From: Candidatus Aalborgicola defluviihabitans
GTDB lineage: Bacteria; Pseudomonadota; Gammaproteobacteria; Burkholderiales; Burkholderiaceae_C
Reading direction: 5' to 3'
Length of the DNA: 64,000 bases
Assembly: GCA_016705575.1 (NCBI GenBank)
Contig: JADIXX010000008.1
Span: forward strand, 62,001-126,000
Position 1 is the first letter of the stretch, and the number at the start of each line of letters is the position of its first letter. A program made the position numbers and the translations under genes. Positions 17,938 through 27,700 of this stretch are shown in pieces. The notes beneath the pieces were generated by a model. It did not search any database. It worked only from the letters and a program-made list of their open reading frames with translations, and was not told where the DNA came from.

Positions 17938-18825
17938 ATGTCGCAAGTCCTGACGTACGGCGGTGCAACGGCGCAAGCGCGGACCGTTCTGGTCTACGGC
18001 AATTGCCAGGCGCCGTTTTTGGCCCAGACTCTGGCAACGCTCGATGACTTAAACGACGACTATCGCTTCGTCTTCGCGCCCAACCACATCTTCCCTGGCG
18101 CAGACAAAGCCACCGAGCTGTCCGACCATTTTTTTGAGAACGTGGCGCTGGTGCTGTGGCAGTTGGAGGAATACACCACCAACCCTGCAGCACTCGCTGT
18201 TCAGGCACGCTTGCCTGCGTGCTGCCCAGTCATCACCTACCCGAGCTTCGTAATGACGAGCCTGTGGCCCTTCGAGTGCCCGGAGCCTCGCGGCACCATC
18301 GACCCCGCCTTTCCCTGGGGGCGCTACCAACTAGGCGACATAATCGGGCTGCAGATCAGGAATGCGGGACTTACCGGGCCCCTCGCCGTGGCGGCTTACC
18401 TTGATCTGTCTTATAGGAAGATGCCGAACCTCGAGGTTCGTCTGCAGCGCGACATCGACCGGATGTGCCGCTACGATACCCAGTGCGACATCCAGCTCGC
18501 GGACTTCGTTGAAGCGAATTTCCGTGACCAACACCTGTTCTGGACTAGCGGGCATATGTCTCAGTCTGCCATTATCGAGCTGACCCGCAGGGTCGCCAAG
18601 GTCGTTCGCCCGATTCTTGGCGGCAAAGAGGCCAGATTGGAAGCTTGCCTTTCAGCCTCGGGCTTCAAAGGTATGGGTGACCTGCAAATGCCTATTCATC
18701 CCATGGTGGCCGAGGTCTTGGGATTGACCTTCTGGCAACCTGGGCAGACCTACCGCTGGTACACTGAAAATTGGACTTTCTATGACTACTTTGAGCGATA
18801 CATCACCAATAACGCTGACTGGTAA
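17938..18825 (+). CDS. WcbI-like polysaccharide-modifying protein
   Basis: A 295-residue protein with VLVYGNCQAPFLAQTL near the N terminus. The GNCQ motif followed by a helix is the mark of the WcbI family, found in capsule loci and thought to transfer acyl groups, with a fold related to SGNH hydrolases. Later segments (DFVEANFRDQHLFWTSGHMS and HPMVAEVLG) also fit this family, where a conserved NHP/GHPS-like stretch follows. The frame is open back to 17827; the ATG at 17938 is chosen because it lies close to the conserved region and outside the divergent gene. It opens a four-gene plus-strand run with a thiolase, an acyl carrier protein and an FkbH-like enzyme, which suggests that it uses an acyl-ACP or acyl-CoA donor. 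Confidence 0.75.
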   Translation: MSQVLTYGGATAQARTVLVYGNCQAPFLAQTLATLDDLNDDYRFVFAPNHIFPGADKATELSDHFFENVALVLWQLEEYTTNPAALAVQARLPACCPVITYPSFVMTSLWPFECPEPRGTIDPAFPWGRYQLGDIIGLQIRNAGLTGPLAVAAYLDLSYRKMPNLEVRLQRDIDRMCRYDTQCDIQLADFVEANFRDQHLFWTSGHMSQSAIIELTRRVAKVVRPILGGKEARLEACLSASGFKGMGDLQMPIHPMVAEVLGLTFWQPGQTYRWYTENWTFYDYFERYITNNADW

Positions 18826-18847
18826 GAATCGCCAGATCGGCTGAAAT

Positions 18848-20020
18848 ATGGAAGATCCCGTCGTCATAACCGCTGCGGTACGAACTGCGACAGGCGCCTA
18901 TCAGGGTGTATTCAAAGACGTCGCTGCGCAGGCACTGGGTACCGCCGTAATCGCTGCCACATTAACGTGGTCCGGCATGGACCCGAAGGACGTTGGAGAG
19001 GTGTATCTGGGCAATGTGCTCACTGCAGGTTTGGGCCAGGTGCCCGTCCGTCAGGCTGCGCTCTTTGCGGGCTTGCCGCCGAGCGTGCCTTGCAGTGCGA
19101 TCAGCAAAGTCTGCGGGTCAGCCATGCTGACAGTGATGTTGGCGCATGATCTGCTGCGTGCTGGAACGCTGACGAGCGTGATCGCGGGCGGTATGGAAAA
19201 CATGAGCCGGGCTCCCCTGTTACTCGGTCGTGAACGCGGGGCTTACCAAGCGGGTCTGCGCGATCATCTGCTGCTGGATTGCATGCTGGATGCCTGCACC
19301 GGCCAGGGCTCTCCCTCACTCGGCCGGTTTGCGGACGCCATCGCTCTAGCGCGAGGCATTAGCCGCGCCGACCAGGACGCCCAGGCCATCATCTCTGTGA
19401 CTCGGGCTCGCACGGCCCAAGACAGTGGCGCATTTGAGCGCGAGATCATCCCGTTCAAACTCCCTGACGGCTCCACGGTGTCGATCGATGAACCAATGAT
19501 CCGTGCGCAGCCGGAAAAAGTGCCGACACTCCTGCCTCTGTTCCCGCCGGATGGCAGGGTGACGGCGGCAACCGCCGCGCCTTTTTCCGATGGCGCGGCA
19601 GCGTTGCTGCTCACCCTCCACTCTCGGGCCGATGCGCAGGGTTTGCCAGTCCGCGCTCTGGTGCGTGGACACGCGTCACACGCACAGGCGCCAGAGCAGT
19701 TCATCACCGCACCGGTTGGCGCCGTGCGCAAACTACTGGCCAAGACTGGATGGGAAGCGCGCTCGGTTGATCTCTTTGAAATCGGCGAAGGCTTTGCACT
19801 CGGTGTTCTGGCCGTGGCGCAGGAGCTGGGTATTGGCCTGCAGCGTGTGAACGTTCACGGCGGCGCCTGCGCGCTGGGGCACCCTGTTGGCGCCACGGGT
19901 GCCCGGATCATCGTGACGTTGCTCCATGCCCTGGAGCACCATGGTCTGCGCCGCGGCATCGCCACCCTTTGCATGGGTGGTGGTGAAGCCACGGCCATTG
20001 CGCTGGAACTGCCAGCGTGA
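18848..20020 (+). CDS. Thiolase family protein with altered catalytic motif
   Basis: A 390-residue thiolase-fold enzyme. The acylated Cys is Cys89 in SKVCGSAML, His345 is in CALGHPVGATG and the second Cys is Cys375 in TLCMGGG, so the core residues of acetyl-CoA acetyltransferases are kept. The motif that normally reads NEAFA is IGEGFA here, so the Asn of oxyanion hole I is replaced by Gly. The segment that normally reads NVNGGAIALGHP is NVHGGACALGHP. It stands 22 bp after the WcbI-like gene and 33 bp before an acyl carrier protein, which is unusual for a fatty-acid or PHB thiolase. A role in making a small acyl group for glycan modification is inferred, not shown. Confidence 0.85.
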   Translation: MEDPVVITAAVRTATGAYQGVFKDVAAQALGTAVIAATLTWSGMDPKDVGEVYLGNVLTAGLGQVPVRQAALFAGLPPSVPCSAISKVCGSAMLTVMLAHDLLRAGTLTSVIAGGMENMSRAPLLLGRERGAYQAGLRDHLLLDCMLDACTGQGSPSLGRFADAIALARGISRADQDAQAIISVTRARTAQDSGAFEREIIPFKLPDGSTVSIDEPMIRAQPEKVPTLLPLFPPDGRVTAATAAPFSDGAAALLLTLHSRADAQGLPVRALVRGHASHAQAPEQFITAPVGAVRKLLAKTGWEARSVDLFEIGEGFALGVLAVAQELGIGLQRVNVHGGACALGHPVGATGARIIVTLLHALEHHGLRRGIATLCMGGGEATAIALELPA

Positions 20021-20053
20021 AAAATATATTGCTCCCAACAGGAAAATGCACCT

Positions 20054-20281
20054 ATGTCTGACGTCTTGACGCTGATCGCTTCGGTATTGCAGGTAGATGC
20101 CGCAGACCTCAATGAAGACGACGGCATCGACACCGTGGCCGCCTGGGACAGCCTGAAGACCATCCTGCTCGCCAGCATGATCGAGATCAACTACAGCATC
20201 ACCCTGGACAACCACGACATTGAAAAGCTCATCACGGTTCGGGGTGTTCGCGAGGTGCTGGCCCGCCATGGCAGCGAATAA
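20054..20281 (+). CDS. Acyl carrier protein
   Basis: A 75-residue stand-alone carrier. The phosphopantetheine site is in AAWDSLKTILL, with Ser at about residue 37 in the usual DSL motif. The acidic helical profile is typical of ACPs. It is not the housekeeping AcpP, whose site reads GADSLDTVEL. It lies between the thiolase gene and the FkbH-like gene and overlaps the latter by 14 bp, so all are probably made together. In FkbH-containing pathways the carrier accepts a three-carbon glyceryl unit; that is the precedent, and the actual acyl group here is unknown. Confidence 0.9.
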   Translation: MSDVLTLIASVLQVDAADLNEDDGIDTVAAWDSLKTILLASMIEINYSITLDNHDIEKLITVRGVREVLARHGSE

Positions 20282-22070
20282 TCTTCCCGACACGCTGCGT
20301 GCACGTCTCGCGGCGCCTCAATGGACTCCAGCCGATGTGATGGCCTGCGCCGACCAGTTGCAGCATTTAGCGCAGGAAGCTCAAAGCGCCGGCACGTCGG
20401 TTCAGCGGGTCGCCGTGGTGGGCGACCTAACGTCTGACTTGCTGGCGCGGGCGGTCGCCTGTGCCATCGCGCAGGAAGGTGTGTTGCCCCTGCTTTACGC
20501 GGCCCCCTACGGTGTGATGCAGCAAGAGTGCCTGGACCCGGATTCAGCTCTGCATGCCTTTCGACCCGATGTAGTAGTGCTGATCCCCGACTGGCGAAAC
20601 ACCTGGCCAGCGCTGCCGGTCGACACGCCCGTTGATCGGGTTGACGCCGATACTCAGGCCCAGGTGCGCCGGTTCGAAGCACTGTGGGACGCTCTGGAGG
20701 CGCGGCGCTGCATCATCATCCAGCACACTCTGGTTCCACCGTCGCAACAATTACGAGGCATCGCCGAGCGCCGGTCTCCGGCCAGTATGGCGAGCCGCGT
20801 TGATGCACTCAATACCGCTCTATTCGAGGCCGGTGCGGGTCGGGTGTGTTGGTTACAAGCCGACCAACTCGCAGCCCAGGTAGGACGGGTGACATGGTCA
20901 CCAGCACGGTATTACTATGCCGGCAAACTCGGATTTGACCCGCGCTTCCTGGCCGACTACCTGCCCTGGTTTCGTGGTGCCTGGCGCGCCGCAACCGGAC
21001 GCGCGAAGAAGCTGCTAGTGCTTGACCTGGACGACACACTTTGGGGCGGCACGATCGGTGACGATGGTCCCGAGGGCATTGCCCTGGGCCTAGATCACGG
21101 CGCCCGGGGTGAGGCCTTCGCAGCATGGCAGCAGTACATCGCCCAGTTGGGCCAACGGGGCGTAGTACTCGCTGTGTGCAGCAAGAATGATCTAGCACTA
21201 GCAGTCAGCGGGCTTAGTCATGCAGTGAGCGCATTGAGCCGCAGTGACTTTTCCGCCTTCGTCTGCAGCTGGAGTGACAAGGCTACGGGTCTGCGGCAGA
21301 TCGCGACCGAGCTCAATCTCAGCCTTGATACCATGGTCTTCGTGGACGACAACCCGGCGGAGCGTTCCCTTATTGAGCAGATCCTGCCTGAAGTGGCACT
21401 GGTGGACCTCGGCACCGACCCCGCCCAGTTCATTGAACGTCTGGAATCCGGCCACTGGTTTGATCTTCAGAGCTATACCGTGGCCGACCTACGACGCACC
21501 GCAACCTACACAGCGCGCTGCGAAGCACTGGCTACACAGTCGACCGCAGCCGACTTGAGCACCTACCTTGAAGGACTGGAGATGGTCGGTCGGCTCGCCG
21601 TCGCGCAAGCCGCCGACCTGCCCCGTCTGACCCAGCTTGAACTCAAGACCAACCAGTTCAACCTGACAACGCGACGCTACGCGCAGCCGCAACTGGCGGC
21701 CACACTGGCGCGACCCGACCAGCAATTGCTGGTTTTCCAGCTCAAAGACCGGTTCGGTGACCACGGCCAAGTGTCTTCCATGCTGCTGGTACGCGAAGGC
21801 GACGTGCTGCGAATCGACAGCTGGCTCATGAGTTGCCGCGTCTTTTCACGCTCAGCCGAACAATTCATGCTGGTGGGCCTCATTGCGCTGGCTAAGGATC
21901 AGGGTGCCACGACCTTGAGCGGCGAGTACCTGCCCAGTTCGCGCAACGGCGTCGTGGCCGATCTTTATCCTCGCTTGGGTTTCATTCCTGCATGCACCAA
22001 AGGCCGCTACTGGCGACGTAACCTTGCAGCCCCGATCAGCGACCTCACCTCGCACATTCGGGCGGGCTAG
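20268..22070 (+). CDS. FkbH-like HAD-superfamily enzyme
   Basis: A 600-residue protein of the FkbH family. The N-terminal 240 residues form the alpha/beta domain of unknown fold. The HAD domain starts at about 248 with LLVLDLDDTLWGG, giving the Asp253-x-Asp255-x-Thr257 motif, and continues through VDDNPAERSLIEQ. The C-terminal part (about 430-600) has LELKTNQFNLTTRR and WLMSCRVFSRSAEQ, the acyltransferase-like region of the family. FkbH takes 1,3-bisphosphoglycerate and loads a glyceryl group on an ACP. The ATG at 20268 inside the end of the ACP gene is chosen because it is the family start and is coupled to the ACP stop at 20281. Confidence 0.9.
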   Translation: MAANNLPDTLRARLAAPQWTPADVMACADQLQHLAQEAQSAGTSVQRVAVVGDLTSDLLARAVACAIAQEGVLPLLYAAPYGVMQQECLDPDSALHAFRPDVVVLIPDWRNTWPALPVDTPVDRVDADTQAQVRRFEALWDALEARRCIIIQHTLVPPSQQLRGIAERRSPASMASRVDALNTALFEAGAGRVCWLQADQLAAQVGRVTWSPARYYYAGKLGFDPRFLADYLPWFRGAWRAATGRAKKLLVLDLDDTLWGGTIGDDGPEGIALGLDHGARGEAFAAWQQYIAQLGQRGVVLAVCSKNDLALAVSGLSHAVSALSRSDFSAFVCSWSDKATGLRQIATELNLSLDTMVFVDDNPAERSLIEQILPEVALVDLGTDPAQFIERLESGHWFDLQSYTVADLRRTATYTARCEALATQSTAADLSTYLEGLEMVGRLAVAQAADLPRLTQLELKTNQFNLTTRRYAQPQLAATLARPDQQLLVFQLKDRFGDHGQVSSMLLVREGDVLRIDSWLMSCRVFSRSAEQFMLVGLIALAKDQGATTLSGEYLPSSRNGVVADLYPRLGFIPACTKGRYWRRNLAAPISDLTSHIRAG

Positions 22071-22098
22071 CCCAGTTCGACCACGGCCTGTCGAAACC

Positions 22099-22920
22099 CT
22101 AGCAGCGCTGCATCCAGAAACTCCCCCCCGCGCCCAGACCCGGACAACGTGGGAAAACCGAGCAAACCGCCTCACGATGGCGACTCAACATGTAGTGCGC
22201 CATCCACACCACGCGCCAGTCGGTGTTGAACATCAAAAAGGCGTGCAATAGGTATTGCTCGGTCCAGCTTCGTTCCTCATCAATCACCCAAGGCTTGGGG
22301 TACTCGTCCGGCAGGAAGATGTCGTGCAGGTGCACATACACCCCTGACTTGAGTCGTGGCAGCACCTCAAAGAAAAGATGGTTCACATCGCTTCCGGCCT
22401 TGGACACGTGGGACGAATCGATGAACAGCAGGTCGCCCGCCTCCAGTTGGGCAAACACCGCTAGATCGGTTTCCTCCACGCGTGACGGTAGCAGCCGCGT
22501 GATGCCCTCCACACCCGCGCGAAGGAAATCACGGGGGTACGGTTCGATGCAAGTAATGTCCAGCGCGCCGCCAAACACGTCGACGTTCGCATCCGCCATC
22601 ACCAGGGACGAAAACCCCGAGCCCACCTCCACAATGCGTTTCGGCCTGAACAGGCACAACGCGCCATAGAGGAACTCGGCGTCAAGCACCGGGAACATGC
22701 CATTCATGTAATAGTAGCGGCCCGGCTCAGCAGGCGCTTCCACCGGATAGTGAAGGGTGACCAGGTGGGGGCGGAGCCGTTTCAGCAAGGCAAGCTGGGC
22801 TGGCACCTGGGTGTCAACACCCGAGAGGCTTTCCCGAAGGGCCCAGACCCTGTCCTCCCGTTTCAGCAGGTCGACGGGGTCAGGGATCGACGAATAAAAA
22901 TGTCCTGGCGGAAAGCCCAT
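22099..22920 (-). CDS. Class I SAM-dependent methyltransferase (Methyltransf_24 type)
   Basis: A 273-residue predicted methyltransferase. It starts MGFPPGHFYSSIPDP, a beginning often seen in glycan-locus proteins of this type. The SAM loop is IVEVGSGFSSLVMAD, followed by CIEPYP and LLFIDSSHVSKAGSD, then VYVHLHDIFLPDEYP, where the acidic HD/HDIF residues suggest metal binding. The ATG at 22920 has an AAAGGA ribosome site about 6 bp upstream, so it is preferred to the ATG at 22947. It is convergent with the FkbH-like gene and divergent from the next methyltransferase gene. The acceptor is unknown. Confidence 0.85.
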   Translation of the reverse strand: MGFPPGHFYSSIPDPVDLLKREDRVWALRESLSGVDTQVPAQLALLKRLRPHLVTLHYPVEAPAEPGRYYYMNGMFPVLDAEFLYGALCLFRPKRIVEVGSGFSSLVMADANVDVFGGALDITCIEPYPRDFLRAGVEGITRLLPSRVEETDLAVFAQLEAGDLLFIDSSHVSKAGSDVNHLFFEVLPRLKSGVYVHLHDIFLPDEYPKPWVIDEERSWTEQYLLHAFLMFNTDWRVVWMAHYMLSRHREAVCSVFPRCPGLGAGGSFWMQRC

Positions 22921-22963
22921 GCCGCATCCTTTAGGAGAGACGCCCATTGTAAGATTGAGCCTG

Positions 22964-23908
22964 ATGCTCGATTCTCACCTCTCCGACCGGCTCGATGCCG
23001 TATGGGGCAACCCACATTCATGGGTCGCCAACGGCCTGCAATGGACTCATCTGGAAGAAGTCCGGACGCTGATCAATCGCAGGGTCAGCGGCGACGCGTC
23101 AATCGGGCCGCTCGCGTGGTTCGCGCAGCACCTTGCAGCGGCGGGCGCCTTGCCGCTGCGCCGCGTGCTGGTACTGGGTTGCGGCGCCGGGCGGGTCGAA
23201 CGCGATCTGCATGAAAATGGATGGGCCCGCGAGATCGTGGCTTTCGACCTGTCCCCCAAGGTACTAGCGGTGGCCCGCGAAAGCGCCGCTGGCATCGCGT
23301 CGATCGAATACGTTCAGGCCAACATGGATAACCTGCCGCTCGGTGAGCCGCCTTTTCTTTCAGGCAGCTTTGACGCCGTTCTGGGCGTGGCCAGCGTGCA
23401 CCATTGCTCCCAACTGCGGCAGCTTTTCAGCGTCGTCGCGCAGTTGCTGACACCCGGAGGCTGGTTTTTCCTCGACGAATACGTAGGCCCCGACCGGTTC
23501 CAGTTTTCCCCCAACAACATGGAGCAAATTTGCGCGCTGGCGGACCTGCTGCCCGAGCGACTGCTGACCACGCGCTCGGGTGGGATCAAGCGAGGCTTTC
23601 GTGCGCCGACCGTAGATGAGGTAATCGCGGTGGACCCGAGCGAAGCCGTCTGCTCGTCGCAGATCCTGCCACTTCTGGGCGAGTATTTCGAGATCATGAT
23701 GCAACGACCCTATGGTGGCTCGGTGTTGCATCTGCTGCTCGCCGACGTGGCGCAGAACTTTCAGTCGCCGGAAGCCGGGCCGTGGCTGCAGGCCCTGATC
23801 GCCACCGAAGAAGATCTCGACCGGCTGGGGAGACTTGAGCACCATTTCAGCTGCGTGATTGCACGCCCGCGTCCAGAAGCCACCGACTCACCGCATTCGC
23901 TTCGCTGA
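22964..23908 (+). CDS. Class I SAM-dependent methyltransferase
   Basis: A 314-residue methyltransferase with the SAM loop VLVLGCGAGRVERDL at about 73-87, motif II VAFDLSPKVLAVA, and motif post-I VQANMDNLP. DAVLGVASVHHC and LLTPGGWFFLDEYVG are the usual later motifs. It resembles methyltransferases of glycan and secondary-metabolite loci. The ATG at 22964 is chosen; a reading from 22919 would run over the ribosome site of the divergent gene. The starts of the two divergent genes are only 43 bp apart, so their promoters must overlap or lie inside each other. The 3' end overlaps the convergent gene by about 60 bp. Confidence 0.85.
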   Translation: MLDSHLSDRLDAVWGNPHSWVANGLQWTHLEEVRTLINRRVSGDASIGPLAWFAQHLAAAGALPLRRVLVLGCGAGRVERDLHENGWAREIVAFDLSPKVLAVARESAAGIASIEYVQANMDNLPLGEPPFLSGSFDAVLGVASVHHCSQLRQLFSVVAQLLTPGGWFFLDEYVGPDRFQFSPNNMEQICALADLLPERLLTTRSGGIKRGFRAPTVDEVIAVDPSEAVCSSQILPLLGEYFEIMMQRPYGGSVLHLLLADVAQNFQSPEAGPWLQALIATEEDLDRLGRLEHHFSCVIARPRPEATDSPHSLR

Positions 23909-24708
23909 GTCCCAGTGGCCCTACCACTGCCCCGGGCCGCTCGACAATGCGTTGCGCGCTAAGCCGCGCATACACCTCAACAATCTGCGACTTTCGTTCG
24001 TACAGCACGTCGGAGCGCGGGTTCAGCCCAGTTATCAGCGTGAGGCCTGTCGGCGCGATAGGCAGGGTCAGCAATCGCAGCTCGGGCCGCAACGCGTTGA
24101 GGCAGGGCACGAGCTTCCAGCCGTCACCGGTATAAAACCCGGATTGCCGCTCTGCGGTGGCGGTCACGTTGGTCAGCGGCAAGGTGTCGTGCAGCACGAC
24201 CAAAGCGCTTGGCGCAGCCCACTTTTCAAGGACAATGAAATCCTCCAGCACGCTCTGGAAGCGATGATCCCCGTCGACACAGGCCAGATCAAAACCCTGC
24301 TCCCTCAGCCCGCAGTCCGCAGTCCGCAGGTGGATCACTCAGGAATTCCGCGCTGGTCTGACGATACAGGCTTGCCGCCGCATTGCAGGCCGCCAGTGGA
24401 TCGCCCATGGGCGCGGGGTCAACCCCAATGACCCGCGTTGGTGGCAACGCAAGCTTCAGCGACTCACCCCTTTCCACACCGATCCCCACATACAGCCGTG
24501 GCTGCAGCTCGCCGTGCAGCCATGCCAGCCAGTGGAGGTAGTCTGGCCCAGGCCACCGCAGTTGCGCCAACTCCAGATGCACTGTGGCCAGATTGGGCTC
24601 CTGCGCCAACGCTTCCCAAAGAACCGCTTCCGCCTGTGCCTCCTGCCCCCTGGCCCGCAAAAACCTGACGCGCTTCAGCGTGGGCTGCTCCAACGGGTGA
24701 GGTTTCAT
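23847..24708 (-). pseudogene. Methyltransf_24-type methyltransferase split by a 7-bp tandem duplication
   Basis: The ATG at 24708 overlaps the stop of the large glycosyltransferase gene in an ATGA arrangement. The frame runs through LYVGIGVERGESLKLALP (SAM loop) and VIGVDPAPMG up to DPPADCGLR, then shifts and stops. The rest of the protein, GFDLACVDGDHRFQSV, LVVLHDTLPL and so on, is in another frame down to 23847. At the junction the 7-bp unit CGCAGTC (plus strand) is present twice, at 24311-24317 and 24318-24324, followed by a third partial copy. Removing one unit restores one open frame of about 284 residues. This may be a reversible slipped-strand switch or a recent loss of function. Confidence 0.85.
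24311..24329. repeat. 7-bp tandem repeat inside a methyltransferase gene
   Basis: CGCAGTC occurs at 24311-24317 and again at 24318-24324, followed by CGCAG at 24325-24329. The extra unit shifts the reading frame of the methyltransferase gene on the minus strand. The single-unit version would be in frame. Confidence 0.9.
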
Positions 24709-27700
24709 GCGTCTCCCTCTGCAGCCTGGTACAGCACCCGACGCAGCGCCCGCCCGAAAAGGTCGGGGTTGTAGCGCAACGCACACTGCTCCCATGCGGC
24801 GGACTGCTGACGCTCCCACACCGCGTCGTCTTCCAGCAGGCGGGCAATTGCGGCGGCAAAAGCCCTGGCGTCGCGGGCACCCACAATGTCCAGCCCGTCG
24901 CGCCAAGCCAGTTGGCGCACCAGCAAGGCTGAGGCTACTGTGGGAATACCGTTGGCAGCGGCCTCAATCACCTTTGCCGGAACGCCGCCCGCAAATCGCA
25001 CCGGTGCAATGAACACTCGGGCGGCGTCATAGTGCGGCTCTAGCGTTTCTTGCGGCCCCAACACCATCACCTCGGGCCCCACGAGGGCCGCCACCTGATC
25101 AGAAAGACACACACCCACCACCGACAGAAGTGGCGGCGACGCCAGTCGCCTACGCAGCAACGGCATCACTTTGCGGATGAACCAGAGTAGGCCGTCTTCA
25201 TTGGGCGTACCAGGATGCAGGGCACCCACAAATAGCATGCCGCTGCGGGTTGCGACGCCGGGGGCGTTACGCCGCACCGGCGTGCTGTGACTGAGAACCT
25301 CCACCCGGTGGCCTGCGGCCTCGAAATATCGGGCGTCGCGCTGCGAAACCACAAGCACATCACTGGCGCCGGCTGCCAAAGACATCTCAGCATCCATCCG
25401 GGCCTGCGCTGCAACCCGCGAAAGTGGATGACCCTGCACACCCGCCATGGCGACCTCACGCAGCGCGAAAAGCGCTTCCGCGTCATAGACCAGCCGCATA
25501 CCAGCAAAAAGATCCGGCCGTCGCCGGCGCAAGGGTTTAATGGCGTCCAGGTTGGTAGGCCGGCTAACCAGCAGAACGTCGTATACACCAAGGCGCCGCT
25601 CCAGGAACGATTCAAGCCCGTCCAGCCCGTAGCCCAGTGCGACTTCGACGCTGCGCGGAATGGACGCATAGACCGCACGCCAGTTGTCTTGCAGCGTCCA
25701 AAGCGGAAACAGAGTCACCGGCCAGTCGTCCAGAGCCTGAAGCATGAGGCGGGCCCGCGGCAGGCCACCGCCTTTGAACATATGCGGGACTTCGTTTTCC
25801 AGGAACAGCACACGCGGGCGTCGGGCCTGGTCCTCGGGCGACCGCCACCGGTCGCCATCGAGCGGTAATGCCTGTGGCATAGGTTGCCCTTTGAGCCATG
25901 TCGCGTGACGATTTCGGAACACAGCCCGATTGCACTCCATAAGCTGTGTGGCGCTGTCGCCTGTAGCACTGCCCCATTCCAGATGCTCCAGCAACACCGA
26001 AGGCTCGTACACGACGCGCAAGCCCGCGCGCCACACCCTTAGACAATAGTCAGTATCTTCGTAATAGGCGGGTGCCAGCGCCACGTCGAAGCCTCCGAGC
26101 ATGCGCCATACCGGCGCCGGGGTGACCAGAAAAACACCAGAAACATAGTCTGTTGCTCGGGCATGCAGCGCAGCGTGACCAAAGGGATCTTCACCACGAC
26201 CAATGCCACCAGCCCGCCCATCGTCAAAGACCACGTTACCAGCTTCCTGCAAGCCGCCATCTGTCAGTACCACACGCCCACCCATGGCACCAATGCTGGG
26301 GTCTGCATCCATGGCCTTGCAAGCATTAGCGAGCGCGTCCGTCAACAGGATGGCGTCGCTATTGAGGAAAACCAAATACCGGCCTCGTACTGCGCAGGCA
26401 CCCTGCCGCGCAGCCAGCAGAAACCCCAGGTTGTTTGAATTGCGAATCACGCGCGCCCCACGTAGGCACGCCAGAAGCTCTGGCGTGCGGTCCGTCGAGG
26501 CATTGTCAACAATAATAGTCTCGAAGCTTGGGCCACGCTGATCAGCCAGCGCCTGCAGCGTGCGATGCGACAGGCCAGCCTGGTTGAACAGCACCACGAC
26601 CACAGAGAGGTCGGGTACCACGTCCGAAGGCACAGCCGGAAAGTCCACCACTCGGGGCAGCCGCAGCCAGGTATCCAGAAATTTTTGTGCCTGCATACGT
26701 GTGCGAGCCTTGGCGCCATCCGCCGCCGCCAGGTCCTGGTACGCTCCTTTCAGCCGGGCACAGATGGCTTCAATCTGCGAGGCAACGCGCTGTCCGTCCA
26801 CCAGCGCGGAGCCGAGGATGCGGTCACGCAGCGCCAGACGGTGCGCCGACAGGCCTTCCACATCTGCCACGAGCTTAACCGCGAGTGCGCAGAAACCCTC
26901 CACGGTCTCAGCGCTCCAGCACAACAACCCCAGCGACGCCAGCACCGAGGCCCCCTGCCTGGCGCCCACCCATTCACCAGCCAGCGTGACTACCGGCACA
27001 CCCATCCACAAGGGATCCAGCAGGCTCAGGCCTCCGTTGCCAGGGAAGCTGTCCAGCACCAGATCAACGCGGCCAAACCATGCCAGGTAGTCGGCATGCG
27101 GCATGAAGGGGTGGAAAAACACCCGACCAGCGCTAACGCCCTGGGCTTGCATGCACGACAGAATCTCGCAACGCTGGGGCCAGTCGCCCGCCACCTCACC
27201 AACGAAGCGGATAGTCGAATTGGGGGTATCGGCCACGATACGCGCATAAGCGGCCAGACATGCGGCACCCAGCTTTAAACCGCGCGCCGTAACGCCATAG
27301 GTAACAGAACCCAGGCTGAGCACAGGTGGCGCGCTGACCGCTGGCGCCAGGACGGATGGGTCCCAGCACCACTGTCCGCCTGCAATCCGGCAAACTACCT
27401 CGTCATAGTGAACTTCGTGGCATACCGGCACCGATACCTCATCGGCGAGCAGCACATCAAACAGCCCGCCCGCGGAGCCCCAGCACCCCAGCCAGCCCAT
27501 CTGCACCGGGGCCAAGCGGCGCGCATAGGCCTGCAACAAGGCAAACTGTCCCTGAAACGGGTGAAGGCCGCCAACATCAATCACCACATCGATCCGGTTG
27601 GCAGCGCACGATTCGGCCAGGGTATCTATCAGCAGCGGTTGCAGATAGATGTGCGGCGGAAGATCCGGCCACACCTGATTGGTGTACAGGAAGACTTGGG

